This document shows positions 18,986 through 29,988 of a stretch of 64,000 nt of DNA, one piece after another (within the stretch, counting starts at the first letter, position 1; every line of letters begins with the position of its first letter). The DNA is from Rhizobiales bacterium 62-17 (GTDB taxonomy: Bacteria > Pseudomonadota > Alphaproteobacteria > Rhizobiales > Beijerinckiaceae): the NCBI GenBank assembly GCA_001898965.1, contig MKVW01000003.1, positions 423,705 through 487,704 on the forward strand, written 5' to 3'. The notes under the pieces are model-generated. The model was not told the DNA's origin and did no database searches. It was given only the letters and a program-made list of their open reading frames with translations. The position numbers and the translations under genes are program-made.

Positions 18986-20272
18986 TTACGTCAGATATGT
19001 CCTGTCGATTTTGCCCGTCGCATCGACATACCAGCGTTCGCTTGTGGTCATGGGTTTGCCCGTAAGGCGAGCCTGCATCCAGTCGGCGATCAAGGTCGTC
19101 GCGAACGGTCCGAGCGTCGCGGACGGCACCGTGCCGATGGCGTGACGGGAATCCTGGTAGATGACGAGTTGGCGCGGGCCGCGTACTTGGCTCATCATGT
19201 CCTCGACGAAATGCAGCGGGCTCAGTTCGTCGGATTCTCCGGTGAGGCAGAGCAGGGGCGCTTCGATCTTCTCGGCATGGCCGCGCCACGTCAGGCTTTG
19301 CGCGAAGCGATCGAACGCGGCTTCGTCGGTGTAATTGGCCATGAACATGAAGCGCATTTTGAACGTCGGCGAGGCCTCTTCGAAAATCGTATGGCAGCCG
19401 GGTTCGAGGCAGGGCGCATTGAGGGCGATGGCCTTGATGCGCGGTTCGTTGGCGCCGGCGAGCGTCGAAAAGAACGTGCCGAAACTGGTGCCGGACAGAC
19501 CGATCCTGTTGCCGTCGATCTCCGGCCGCATGGTCAGCCAGTCGACGCAGGCGGTGCCGGTGGCGGCCCAGGCTTCCGGCGTGACGTAGATGCCGAGCAG
19601 CGGGCTTTCATATTGGCCGGGACCGTCGATGGCGAGAACGGCGATGCCGCGATTGAGCCAGCGGTCGCCGTAAAGCGAAACGCCGCATTCCTTGAAACTG
19701 TCCATGCCGGGCACGGAGATGATCGCCGGTACGGCGCCGCCCGCATAGCCATAGGGCAGATGCAGCCACGCCGGCAGTTTCTTGTCGCCGAGCGGAATCC
19801 AGACTTCTTCGACCTGATGATCGGCGAGATCGGCGTATTTGCGATAGCAGGCGCGCTTGGATGCATTGTAGCGCAGGTTGGTGGCGTCGGCTGCGTCGAT
19901 CGGCCATTGCGCCGCGCCCCAATGGATGGCGGCGATGAAATAATTATCGCGGGCGGTGACGAGTTCGCCAGCGGCTTCAGCCGCTTCCGCGCGGGCCTGC
20001 CGCCGTTTCGCCAAGGCCTCGAAGGCGGGCGCCGCATCGGCATATTTACGGATGCGCAGACGCGCGGCGGCGAAATCCGCATTGGCCTCCGGGCCGCAGG
20101 GCGCGGACAGATAAATCGAGCGCGGCTGATCCCAATCGATGCCGTTGGCCTGAATGATGTTGTCGAGCAGCCAGCGCTGTTCGGTCCAGCGTTTGGTCGA
20201 GGGATGGCCGGCGGCCGCCGGTGTATCGGCATGGACAGCGAGAAGCGTGTCAGATCCCTGATTCCGGCCCAT
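18986..20272 (-). CDS. Alpha/beta hydrolase, FrsA/DHPON-hydrolase-like
   Basis: 428-aa hydrolase with an N-terminal helical lid domain (about 1-150) before the alpha/beta core. The nucleophile elbow is GLSGTSFGTFFS. PAIISVPGMDSFKECG forms the oxyanion-side strand, and the acid and His are probably in LTGESDELSPLH and QDSRHAIG. This arrangement matches 2,6-dihydroxypseudooxynicotine hydrolase and related C-C bond hydrolases or esterases. It is first in the three-gene run with the ICL-family lyase and TPP enzyme and may open the substrate that they then cleave. Confidence 0.85.
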   Translation of the reverse strand: MGRNQGSDTLLAVHADTPAAAGHPSTKRWTEQRWLLDNIIQANGIDWDQPRSIYLSAPCGPEANADFAAARLRIRKYADAAPAFEALAKRRQARAEAAEAAGELVTARDNYFIAAIHWGAAQWPIDAADATNLRYNASKRACYRKYADLADHQVEEVWIPLGDKKLPAWLHLPYGYAGGAVPAIISVPGMDSFKECGVSLYGDRWLNRGIAVLAIDGPGQYESPLLGIYVTPEAWAATGTACVDWLTMRPEIDGNRIGLSGTSFGTFFSTLAGANEPRIKAIALNAPCLEPGCHTIFEEASPTFKMRFMFMANYTDEAAFDRFAQSLTWRGHAEKIEAPLLCLTGESDELSPLHFVEDMMSQVRGPRQLVIYQDSRHAIGTVPSATLGPFATTLIADWMQARLTGKPMTTSERWYVDATGKIDRTYLT

Positions 20273-20356
20273 TTTTCCTCCCGTTTTTATCGCCCGCCAA
20301 AGGCGACCTTGGGGAATTGATACCGCCTTCCGGTCGGGCCGTCATCCACCGTCGAT

Positions 20357-21913
20357 TTACGTCATGTCCGGCTCGATTTTGGTGATCCGGACCTTGCCGA
20401 TGCTGCGTTTGTCGAGCGACAGGATTTCGAACCGCAATCCGGCTGCATCCAGCACCTGGCCGACGGACGGCAGGTGACCAAGCTGCGTCAGGATATAACC
20501 GCCCAGTGTCGAATAGCGATTGGCGTCGTCGACGAGATCGCGGCCGATGGCACCGCTCAACTGGCGGATGTCGATGAAGCCATCGACGTGCCAAGATCCG
20601 TCGTCCACGCGTTCCAACGCCGCCGCTTCCTCGTCGATATCGGGGAACTCGCCGGCAATGGCTTCGAGAACGTCGGTCGGTGTTACGATGCCGACCAGCG
20701 ATCCATGCTCGTCGACGACCATGGCCGTCTGAACCGGCGACCTGCGCAATTGTTCGATGATTTTCAGGACATCGGTCGTCTCATGAACGATCATGGGTTG
20801 GCGCGTGAAACGCGCCCAATCGATCGTCTGTCCGGCGATTAGGGCATCCAACAGTTCGCGCGTGATGGCAACGCCCATGAATTCGTCGACATCGCCACGG
20901 GCGATGACGACTTTGCTATGGGTCAGCTTGCGAATGGCCGCGTGCAATTCGTCAGGGTTCTTATCCAGATCGAGCCATTCGATTTCGTTGCGTGGCGACA
21001 TGATCGAGCTCACGGGACGTTCGCTTAAGTCGAGCACGCCTCGGATCATCTCCTGTTCCTCGGGCTTGAAAATCGCGCCCTGCGCCGCGTGCTCGGCGAT
21101 GACGTCGACGGTTTCGCCCAGGGAGCCTTCGCCCGCCCGGCCGCCGAGCATGCGCAGAACCGCTTCCGACATCCGATCGCGCAGATCGCCGGTCGTGATG
21201 GTGCGCTCGCGGTTGCGGCGTCCCAACTGATTGGCCGCCTCGATGAGAACCGAGAAGCCGATGGCGGCGTAGAGATAGCCCTTCGGAATATGAAAGCCGA
21301 AGCCTTCGACCACCAGGCTGAAGCCGATCATCAGCAGGAAGCCGAGACAGAGAATGACGACGGTTGGATGTTTCGCCACGAAAGCCATCAGCGGCCGCGA
21401 GGCGGCCATCATGACGACCATGGCCACACAGACGGCGGTGACCATCACCCAGAGCTGATCGACCATGCCGACGGCGGTGATGACGCTGTCGAGCGAGAAC
21501 ACCGCATCGAGGATGACGATCTGGACGATCACCTGCCAAAACAGCGCGTGAACGACATTTCCCGTCTTTGGTTTATGCGCGCCTTCGAGCCGCTCGTGCA
21601 GCTCCATCGTTCCCTTCGCCAGCAGAAAAATACCGCCAAAGATCAAGATGAGATCGCGGCCGGAAAAAGAAAAATCGGCGACCGAGAACAACGGTCGTGT
21701 CAATGTCACGATCCAGGAAATCGAGAATAGCAGCGCGATCCGCATGATGAGCGCCAGCGACAGGCCAATGACACGCGCCTTGTTGCGCTGATGCGGCGGC
21801 AGCTTGTCCGCCAGGATCGCGATGAAAACGAGATTGTCTATGCCAAGGACGACTTCCAGGACAACAAGCGTGAGCAGGCCGATCCAGATGTTTGGATCTG
21901 CGAGGAATTCCAT
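20357..21913 (-). CDS. TerC-family membrane protein fused to CBS pair and CorC/HlyC domain
   Basis: 518-aa protein. Residues 1-215 are the seven-helix TerC domain ([19 protein letters not shown] and [17 protein letters not shown] carry the metal-binding Asp/Asn). Then come two CBS domains ([17 protein letters not shown]..., [18 protein letters not shown]...) and a C-terminal CorC_HlyC domain ([17 protein letters not shown]). This is the YoaE/YegH layout. TerC proteins export Mn(II) and help metallate exported proteins; the CBS pair probably senses adenylates. ATG 21913 has AGGA about 8 bases ahead; the frame extends to 21973 without conserved residues. Confidence 0.9.
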   Translation of the reverse strand: MEFLADPNIWIGLLTLVVLEVVLGIDNLVFIAILADKLPPHQRNKARVIGLSLALIMRIALLFSISWIVTLTRPLFSVADFSFSGRDLILIFGGIFLLAKGTMELHERLEGAHKPKTGNVVHALFWQVIVQIVILDAVFSLDSVITAVGMVDQLWVMVTAVCVAMVVMMAASRPLMAFVAKHPTVVILCLGFLLMIGFSLVVEGFGFHIPKGYLYAAIGFSVLIEAANQLGRRNRERTITTGDLRDRMSEAVLRMLGGRAGEGSLGETVDVIAEHAAQGAIFKPEEQEMIRGVLDLSERPVSSIMSPRNEIEWLDLDKNPDELHAAIRKLTHSKVVIARGDVDEFMGVAITRELLDALIAGQTIDWARFTRQPMIVHETTDVLKIIEQLRRSPVQTAMVVDEHGSLVGIVTPTDVLEAIAGEFPDIDEEAAALERVDDGSWHVDGFIDIRQLSGAIGRDLVDDANRYSTLGGYILTQLGHLPSVGQVLDAAGLRFEILSLDKRSIGKVRITKIEPDMT

Positions 21914-22196
21914 GGATTGGATCCTGTTGCGGGATAAAGGGAGAGGGTGAACGCTCTCAGGCGAGAAGCGCATTCAATGCGATGGATAGCGCGCACGTGA
22001 TTGAACAGGCTCTGCCACGGCAAAGCCCGCGTAGGTCGGCCAGAACTTTCGCTGGTACTATCGCCTTCGTCCGGCATGAGATTTCGGATTATGTCTCGGC
22101 GCGCGGCAACATGATGCGCTGACGCTATCATATCTTTTCCCGACAGAAAAGATCGCGGCCGGAAGACGAATGTTCCACTGTCGTGCGCGCCGGGAA

Positions 22197-23366
22197 TTAT
22201 GGCGCAATTGCGCTGGCCGATGTGCTTTGCGTTGATTGACGGGGATATTCGAGCTGCATGGCCACGAAACTGGCGGTGGGTGCGCCGTAACGGTGTTCGA
22301 TATGAGATAGCGTTCGGTCGAGGTTCTGCATCGGTCGCAGGTGATCAACGGCGGCAAGCCCGCGTTCCGACGGCCAGTTCGTCACAATTTTGTCAGGTAG
22401 AATGCGCAGGCCGTTGCGGCTCTCGCGAGCATCCGGAGAAGCCGCGTAGGTGAAGGCCTGCGAGCGATAGGTGCGCGACCAGGCATCCGTGACAAGCGCC
22501 AGCGAGACTTCGTCGATACCGTCTGTGAGTTCCAGCCCCAGGTCCTCGCGGTTCCAGAAGGCGAGGGTGTTGCCGATTGCGGTGAGCGCGAAAGGCCGTG
22601 TGAATTTGAATGCGTCGCTGTCGTGACGTGCGTCCCACGCAGCGAGGCCGAGGTCTTGCGCGACAGTCTCGGCTTTCGCGCGGCCGGCGATGGCTTCGAT
22701 CAATGTCAGCATCATCGGCATGGAGGCGGTGATGCCGGTTGTCGTTGCAACGCCGTTGTCGATCACCAGTCGCCGGTTGGCGACGTAAGTGATGCTGGGA
22801 TGTTTGCTGCGCAGTTCTTTCAGATAATACCAGTGCGTCGTCGCGCGCTTGCCGTCGAGCAGACCGGCGCTGGCGATGACCTTGGCGCCGGCACAGACGC
22901 TGACGATGATGGCGCCTTTGTCCGCCTGGCTCTTGAGCCAGTGCATGACGGCGGGATCGTCATCGCGATACATGGCGGGAACGATGACGTAATCCGCGCC
23001 GCTGGAATGGCGCGTATCGAAATCCGCGATCGTCGCCTGCGGTTCGACTTTGAGGCTGGGATACAGCGTCATCGGCCCGGGCTTGGTGGCGAGCGCCACC
23101 ACGTCGGCGACATCGGCGCGCTTCAAAATGCCGTAGGGCATCAGATAGTCGGTGACCTCGGTGCCCTCGTTGACGCCGACGATGGCGATGAGCGGGCGAG
23201 GGCGCCTGGGTTTCAGCGCGGCGATCATGGCGTCCGTCTCTGCCTGGGCGATCGGCGGGGGAGCGATTGCGGCTGGCGCGGATGGCAGGGAGAGCAGCCA
23301 CGCGCCGCCGCCGAGGGCGGCGAGGATCACGAGGCCCAGTCCACTGCCTATAAGCCACTTGCGCAT
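22197..23366 (-). CDS. Membrane-anchored DJ-1/PfpI family protein with C-terminal extension
   Basis: 389-aa protein. One N-terminal membrane helix (WLIGSGLGLVILAALGGGAW) precedes a class I glutamine amidotransferase-like DJ-1/PfpI domain (about 60-220) with nucleophile elbow SVCAGAKVIASAGLLDG and the THWYYLKEL segment seen in AraC-associated relatives. The last 170 residues form an extension containing a second region (FALTAIGNTLAFWNRED...) that I do not recognise; no DNA-binding helix-turn-helix is visible. The domain would face the periplasm. ATG 23366 follows GGGGAA; a longer frame to 23429 is less likely. The substrate is unknown. Confidence 0.8.
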   Translation of the reverse strand: MRKWLIGSGLGLVILAALGGGAWLLSLPSAPAAIAPPPIAQAETDAMIAALKPRRPRPLIAIVGVNEGTEVTDYLMPYGILKRADVADVVALATKPGPMTLYPSLKVEPQATIADFDTRHSSGADYVIVPAMYRDDDPAVMHWLKSQADKGAIIVSVCAGAKVIASAGLLDGKRATTHWYYLKELRSKHPSITYVANRRLVIDNGVATTTGITASMPMMLTLIEAIAGRAKAETVAQDLGLAAWDARHDSDAFKFTRPFALTAIGNTLAFWNREDLGLELTDGIDEVSLALVTDAWSRTYRSQAFTYAASPDARESRNGLRILPDKIVTNWPSERGLAAVDHLRPMQNLDRTLSHIEHRYGAPTASFVAMQLEYPRQSTQSTSASAIAP

Positions 23367-23610
23367 TCCGTTCCCCGTCACAGGTTGTCGCGCGATTTCC
23401 AGAGAAAGTGTCGGAGATTGGCCACACAATCCCGGAGTTTTTATAACTATCTGAATAATATAGACTACTTAGCGTTCTGCCGGCCTGTTTCGTCAATCCC
23501 TCCCGTCAGCCACGGCCATGTTGTTGTGGTCTTGAAACGATCGCACGCGATATTTAGTTGCGCCTCGTCGCATGCATGCTATGAGCCGCTGCCAACCCTG
23601 TTCCCCATGA

Positions 23611-25176
<1,566 letters not shown>

Positions 25177-25190
25177 TTAAAGCCGCAAGC

Positions 25191-25320
25191 TTCGTGTCAT
25201 TCCGGACGCGCTGAAAGCGCGATCCGGGAACCAGGAGCGTGTGGTAGAGTTCTGCAACATGACAGCCGTTGCCCCTGGTTCCCGGATCAGTTGCTGCGCA
25301 ACTGTCCGGGATGACACGAA
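25191..25320. repeat. Head-to-head pair of palindromic repeats after guaB
   Basis: Two related elements lie in opposite orientation. The right one (25274-25320) matches copy 1 at 12650 almost exactly. The left one (25191-25235) is its inverse in the outer parts (TTCGTGTCAT and GATCCGGGAACCAGG) but has a different inner palindrome (GCGCTGAAAGCGC). The outer arms can pair across the whole 130 bases into one long hairpin. It follows the guaB stop directly and may terminate or stabilise the guaB transcript. Confidence 0.85.
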
Positions 25321-25383
25321 GGCTTGCGGCGAAGACGATTGAGCCTCTAACATCCCGCCTCGATCACCAGCGGAGGTGCGCTC

Positions 25384-25803
25384 ATGTCGGTCCAGGCCAT
25401 TCTGCTTCCCGTCTTCGCCTATGTCCTGCTGGTGCTGATCGTGTTGATCGAACTGGGGCGGCGACGCGGGCAGGCCGTGAAGGCGGGCGAGGTCGGCCAG
25501 GATCCGTCGCTGCGCGAAAATGCCTGGCCCAATTACGTCACCCAGGTGTCGAACGATTTTCGCAATCAGTTCGAGATTCCCGTGCTGTTCCTGGCGCTGG
25601 TGGCCTTCGCCATGTTCACGCGCAAGGCCGACCTGCTGTTCGTCGTCCTGTCCTGGGTGTTCGTCGTCTCGCGCTATGTCCACGCGTTCATTCACACCAC
25701 GTCCAACAGGCTGAACTGGCGCCTGTCGGCCTATTTCATCGGCGTTATCGTGCTGATGGCCATGTGGATCATCTTCGCCGTGCAGATTCTGTTCGCGGTT
25801 TAG
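25384..25803 (+). CDS. MAPEG-family membrane protein
   Basis: 139-aa protein with four predicted helices and the family signature region (NDFRNQFEIPVLFLALVAFAMFT, SRYVHAFIHTTSNRLNWRLSAYF). MAPEG proteins include microsomal glutathione S-transferases; the bacterial members are mostly uncharacterised. ATG 25384 follows GGAGGTGCGCTC. It sits between guaB and the RsmB-like gene. Confidence 0.88.
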   Translation: MSVQAILLPVFAYVLLVLIVLIELGRRRGQAVKAGEVGQDPSLRENAWPNYVTQVSNDFRNQFEIPVLFLALVAFAMFTRKADLLFVVLSWVFVVSRYVHAFIHTTSNRLNWRLSAYFIGVIVLMAMWIIFAVQILFAV

Positions 25804-25839
25804 CTGGACTTTTGGGCTGGGATCACCACAACAGGCCCC

Positions 25840-27132
25840 ATGACACCCGCAGCCCGCATCGCCGCCGCCATCGAAGTTCTCGGTGACATCGAAACCCGCC
25901 GCCGCCCCGCCGCCGAAGCCCTGAAGGATTGGGGCCTCGGCCACCGTTTCGCCGGCTCGAAGGACCGCTCGGCCATCGCCAGCCTGGTCTATGACGCGCT
26001 ACGGGTACGGGCATCCGCCGCCTGGATCATGGGGGAGGACACACCTCGCGCCATCATGCTTGGCGCCTTGAAGCGTGGGCGGGGCATGGAGACGCAGGCG
26101 ATCGCCGCGCTCTGCGGCGCCGGCCCGCATGCGCCGCCGGAATTGACCGATGCCGAGCGCCAGCGCCTCGACGCCGACGATCTCACCGGCGCGCCCGACC
26201 ATGTACAGGGCGATTATCCGGAATGGCTGGCCGAAGCCTTTCAAGCCGCCTTCGGCGACAGAGCCGTGGCCGAGGGGCGGGCGCTGGCCGAGCGTGCGCC
26301 TGTGGACCTGCGCGCCAATCTGCTGAAGATCACGCGCGACAAGGCACTCGCCACGCTCGCCCATCTCAACGCGCAAGCCACGACGCTCTCGCCCTGGGGG
26401 CTTCGTATTGCCGTTGGCGCCGACGGGCGCGGCCCGGCGCTCTCGGCCGAGCCCGCCTATGCCAAGGGGCAGGTGGAGGTGCAGGACGAGGCCTCGCAAC
26501 TTGCCGCGCTCATCGCCGGCGCCAAGCCCGGCTGGCAGGTGCTGGATCTCTGCGCCGGGGCCGGCGGCAAATCCCTGGCGCTCGCCGCCATGATGGAGAA
26601 CAAGGGCCAGGTCTTCGCCACCGACAGCGACGGGCGTCGGCTGATGCCGATTTACGACCGGCTGGAACGGGCCGGCGCACGCAACGTGCAGGTGCGTGCG
26701 CCCAAGGCCGGCAAGATCGATCTCGCCGATCTCGAAGAGCGCTGCGATCTCGTTTTCGTCGATGCGCCCTGCACGGGCACGGGCACCTGGCGGCGCAACC
26801 CGGATGCCAAATGGCGCACGCGCCCCGGCGCGCTGGAACAGCGCCAGAAGCAGCAGGACGAAGTGCTGCAACAGGCGGCACGCTATGTGAAAGCCGGCGG
26901 CCGGCTCGTCTATGTGACGTGCTCGGTGCTGCGCGAGGAGAACGAGGCGCGCGTCGCCAATTTCCTGGAAAACTCCGACGGCTTCCTGCCGCTCGATGCG
27001 GCGCATATAGCGCGTGGTGTCGGCATCGAGGCTTTGGCGGAGCATGCCTCGCCGCATGGCGCGGGCCTGCGGCTGTCGCCGGCGAGCGCCGGTACGGATG
27101 GATTTTATATAGCGGTTATGCTGCGCGTGTGA
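25840..27132 (+). CDS. RsmB/NOP family rRNA (cytosine-5)-methyltransferase
   Basis: 430-aa SAM-dependent RNA m5C methyltransferase. An N-terminal NusB-like helical part (about 1-150) is followed by the Rossmann domain with SAM site VLDLCAGAGGKSLALAAMM, motif IV PCTGTGTWRRNPDAKWR and motif VI YVTCSVLREENEA; the two Cys of the family mechanism are both present. The target is probably 16S rRNA C967 or similar. It overlaps the converging Aat-like gene by 17 bases. Confidence 0.9.
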   Translation: MTPAARIAAAIEVLGDIETRRRPAAEALKDWGLGHRFAGSKDRSAIASLVYDALRVRASAAWIMGEDTPRAIMLGALKRGRGMETQAIAALCGAGPHAPPELTDAERQRLDADDLTGAPDHVQGDYPEWLAEAFQAAFGDRAVAEGRALAERAPVDLRANLLKITRDKALATLAHLNAQATTLSPWGLRIAVGADGRGPALSAEPAYAKGQVEVQDEASQLAALIAGAKPGWQVLDLCAGAGGKSLALAAMMENKGQVFATDSDGRRLMPIYDRLERAGARNVQVRAPKAGKIDLADLEERCDLVFVDAPCTGTGTWRRNPDAKWRTRPGALEQRQKQQDEVLQQAARYVKAGGRLVYVTCSVLREENEARVANFLENSDGFLPLDAAHIARGVGIEALAEHASPHGAGLRLSPASAGTDGFYIAVMLRV

Positions 27133-28003
27133 CTGGCCGCAGGCTGGCCTTGCACCAGCGGCCGGGGCGGCCGCCGTTCTGGCAGGCGATGTTGAGCAGC
27201 AGAAAGGCTTCGCGCTGCATCGCCCGGAAGCCGAATTCGGCGGCGCGGCTGCTGCGCAGATCGTGCAGCTGAAAATCCCACTGCGCGAGCTGAGCGTCGA
27301 GCGACGCCAGCGCAAAGGCGATGGCGCCCGGGCGCTTTTCGAACAGGCTTTCGGTGACGAACACGCGCCCCGAGGCCATGCCGAAGCCGCCGGCGATAAG
27401 ATCGCCGGCCTGATCGCGCACGGCGAAGCAATGGGCAAAGCCCTGGTCGAACAGATTGGCGAACACCTGCAAGGCGGCCGGGCTCAGGCCGAAGCCTTCG
27501 CCATCGCGCGTGGTGGCGGCGGCGCAGGCGGCGGCCACTTGCTCAAAATTCTGGTCGAGTTCGAAGACGAAACCGGCGGCAGGCACGGCCTTGGTGGCGG
27601 CGGGTTTGCGCACCATGCGTGCCTGCGGCGACCACCAGGTGGCCTTGCCCAAAATCCAGCGCGGAAAGAAGCCGACCGCATAGCCCCCGGCAATGGCCAT
27701 GGGGGTAACATCGTCGATGACGCCGGCGATGCCGTCGGGCCGGCGGCGCACCTCTTCCAGCGCCGGCAGGCCGGTATGGCTGAGAAAGGGGGCGCGCAGG
27801 AAGAAATCGGCCGTCTGGGGCAGGTCGCGGATATGGCGCAGGAGATAGCCGATATCGGCGCCGATCCTCGTAAAACGCGCGAAAACCGTCTCGCGGAACA
27901 TCCGCTCGCGGTATTTGCGCCGCTCCGTGCGGGTCATGTCGGTGCCCCAGTCGGATCCATCCGAAAAGAGTGTCCCAAACTGCGCGATTCGATAATTCAG
28001 CAT
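27116..28003 (-). CDS. Divergent leucyl/phenylalanyl-tRNA-protein transferase (Aat) homologue
   Basis: 295-aa protein resembling Aat, the N-end-rule enzyme that adds Leu or Phe to N-terminal Arg/Lys. Corresponding segments are IAGGYAVGFFPRW...ATWWSPQARMV (Aat: YxxGIFPW...WWSPDPRA), LIAGGFGMASGRVFVTESLFEKRPGA (Aat: LVGGMYGVxxGxxFxGESMFSR) and a late HDLRSS in place of LIDCQ. It is longer at the N-terminus (about 100 residues) and several Aat core residues differ, so the acceptor or donor may differ, or it may be a plain GNAT-fold acyltransferase. ATG 28003 is preceded by AGGGACAGG. Confidence 0.7.
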   Translation of the reverse strand: MLNYRIAQFGTLFSDGSDWGTDMTRTERRKYRERMFRETVFARFTRIGADIGYLLRHIRDLPQTADFFLRAPFLSHTGLPALEEVRRRPDGIAGVIDDVTPMAIAGGYAVGFFPRWILGKATWWSPQARMVRKPAATKAVPAAGFVFELDQNFEQVAAACAAATTRDGEGFGLSPAALQVFANLFDQGFAHCFAVRDQAGDLIAGGFGMASGRVFVTESLFEKRPGAIAFALASLDAQLAQWDFQLHDLRSSRAAEFGFRAMQREAFLLLNIACQNGGRPGRWCKASLRPVTRAA

Positions 28004-28211
28004 AACCTGTCCCTGCCGGTTCGGCACATTCCGTCCCGGTCGCATCCAGGGCATAGCCGGCAGGGCGTTGCGGCGGGCGTAAGCAAATCGTTCAAAACCC
28101 GGTTAAAACCGGTTCACCATGCCGTCTGCGGCGGCCTTTATCGGCATGTCGCCGTTGCACCTTTGAGGGGGGTGCCGTAATCGATTTCCTTAGCCGGAGA
28201 CCCGACATTTC

Positions 28212-29828
28212 ATGACCGCCGCCCCCAACGACACCCAAGACGACCGCCACTTGGACATCATCGCCAACCACGACAAAGTGCTGATCATCGACTTCGGCTC
28301 GCAGGTGACGCAGCTCATCGCGCGGCGCGTCCGCGAGGCTGGGGTTTATTGCGAGCTGGCGCCGTTCCAGAATGCCGAAGCCGCTTTTAAAGAGCTGAAT
28401 CCAAAGGCGGTTATCCTCTCGGGCGGCCCGTGCTCGGTGACCGACGAGGGCTCGCCCCGGGCTCCCCAGGCCGTCTTCGACGCCGGCATTCCGATCCTCT
28501 CCATCTGCTATGGCCAGCAGACCACGGCCGTGCAGCTTGGCGGCCAAGTCGAGGGCGGGCACGCGGCCGAGTTCGGCCGGGCCGATATCGAGATCAAGGA
28601 AAAGAGCGCTCTGTTCGACGGCCTGTGGGAAATCGGCCGCCGTTACCCGGTGTGGATGAGCCACGGCGATCGCGTGACGCGGTTACCGGAAGGTTTCTCC
28701 GTAAAAGCCGTCAGCGAGAACGCGCCCTTCGCCATCGCCACCGACGAGACGCGCCGCATCTACACCACCATGTTCCACCCGGAAGTGGTGCACACGCCCG
28801 ACGGCGCCAAACTGATCGCCAACTTCGTCCATAAGATCGCCGGGCTGAAGAGCGACTGGACCATGGCCGCCTTCCGCGGCGAGGCCGTGAAATCGATCCG
28901 CGCGCAGGTGGGCGAGGGCCGGGTGCTCTGCGGTCTCTCGGGCGGCGTCGACTCTTCGGTGGCCGCCGTGCTGATCCATGAGGCGATCGGCGACCGGCTC
29001 ACCTGCGTCTTCGTCGACCATGGCCTGATGCGCCAGGGCGAGGCCGAGCAGGTGGTGAGCCTGTTCCGCGACCATTACAACATCCCGCTCGTCCATGTGG
29101 ACGCGAGTGCCATGTTCCTGGGCGCGCTCGACGGCGTCACCGATCCGGAAGTGAAGCGCAAGACGATAGGCAAACTGTTCATCGACGTGTTCGACGCCGA
29201 AGCCAAGAAGATTGCCGCCGACGGGCGCGGCGCGCCGCAATTCCTGGCGCAGGGCACGCTCTATCCGGACGTGATCGAAAGCGTCTCCTTCACCGGCGGA
29301 CCCTCGGTGACGATCAAGAGCCACCACAATGTCGGCGGCCTGCCCGAACGCATGAACATGAAGCTGGTCGAGCCGCTGCGCGAACTGTTCAAGGACGAAG
29401 TGCGCGCGCTCGGCCGCGAGCTTGGCCTGACGAAAGCCTTCGTCGACCGCCACCCCTTCCCAGGCCCCGGCCTCGCCATCCGCATCCCCGGCGCGATCAC
29501 GCGCGAAAAACTCGACATCCTCAGAAAGGCCGACGCGATCTACCTCGACGAAATCCGCAAAAGCGGCCTCTACGACAAGATCTGGCAAGCCTTCGCCGTG
29601 CTGCTGCCGGTGCGCACCGTGGGCGTGATGGGCGACGGGCGCACCTACGACCACGTCTGCGCGCTGCGCGCCGTGACGTCGGTCGACGGCATGACGGCGG
29701 ATTTCTTCCCCTTCGACATGAACGTGCTGGGCCGCTGCGCCACGCGCATCATCAACGAGGTGAAGGGGATTAACCGGGTGGTCTATGACGTGACGTCGAA
29801 GCCGCCGGGGACGATTGAGTGGGAGTGA
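28212..29828 (+). CDS. guaA: GMP synthase, glutamine-hydrolysing
   Basis: 538-aa enzyme converting XMP to GMP. The class I amidotransferase domain has Cys99 in LSICYGQQT and FHPEVVHT. The ATP pyrophosphatase domain has the PP-loop SGGVDSS (243-249), and the C-terminal dimerisation domain ends in KPPGTIEWE. The ATG has a GGAGACC site upstream. The 3' end of guaA is a known integration site for genomic islands, and base composition drops sharply right after this stop codon. Confidence 0.97.
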   Translation: MTAAPNDTQDDRHLDIIANHDKVLIIDFGSQVTQLIARRVREAGVYCELAPFQNAEAAFKELNPKAVILSGGPCSVTDEGSPRAPQAVFDAGIPILSICYGQQTTAVQLGGQVEGGHAAEFGRADIEIKEKSALFDGLWEIGRRYPVWMSHGDRVTRLPEGFSVKAVSENAPFAIATDETRRIYTTMFHPEVVHTPDGAKLIANFVHKIAGLKSDWTMAAFRGEAVKSIRAQVGEGRVLCGLSGGVDSSVAAVLIHEAIGDRLTCVFVDHGLMRQGEAEQVVSLFRDHYNIPLVHVDASAMFLGALDGVTDPEVKRKTIGKLFIDVFDAEAKKIAADGRGAPQFLAQGTLYPDVIESVSFTGGPSVTIKSHHNVGGLPERMNMKLVEPLRELFKDEVRALGRELGLTKAFVDRHPFPGPGLAIRIPGAITREKLDILRKADAIYLDEIRKSGLYDKIWQAFAVLLPVRTVGVMGDGRTYDHVCALRAVTSVDGMTADFFPFDMNVLGRCATRIINEVKGINRVVYDVTSKPPGTIEWE

Positions 29829-29988
29829 GGGGGAGTCTTTCCCAAGCCTTAGAGGCTATCTGTTGGGGTTCAAGATTCCAGACGCAATATCCGGACCCAC
29901 ACCATCTAGGTGGTACCATCTGTGTTGCTATTGTGTAGTCGTCGGAACGGTTTAAAATCTTCTCAAAATAAAACTGAGGGGGCACCTG

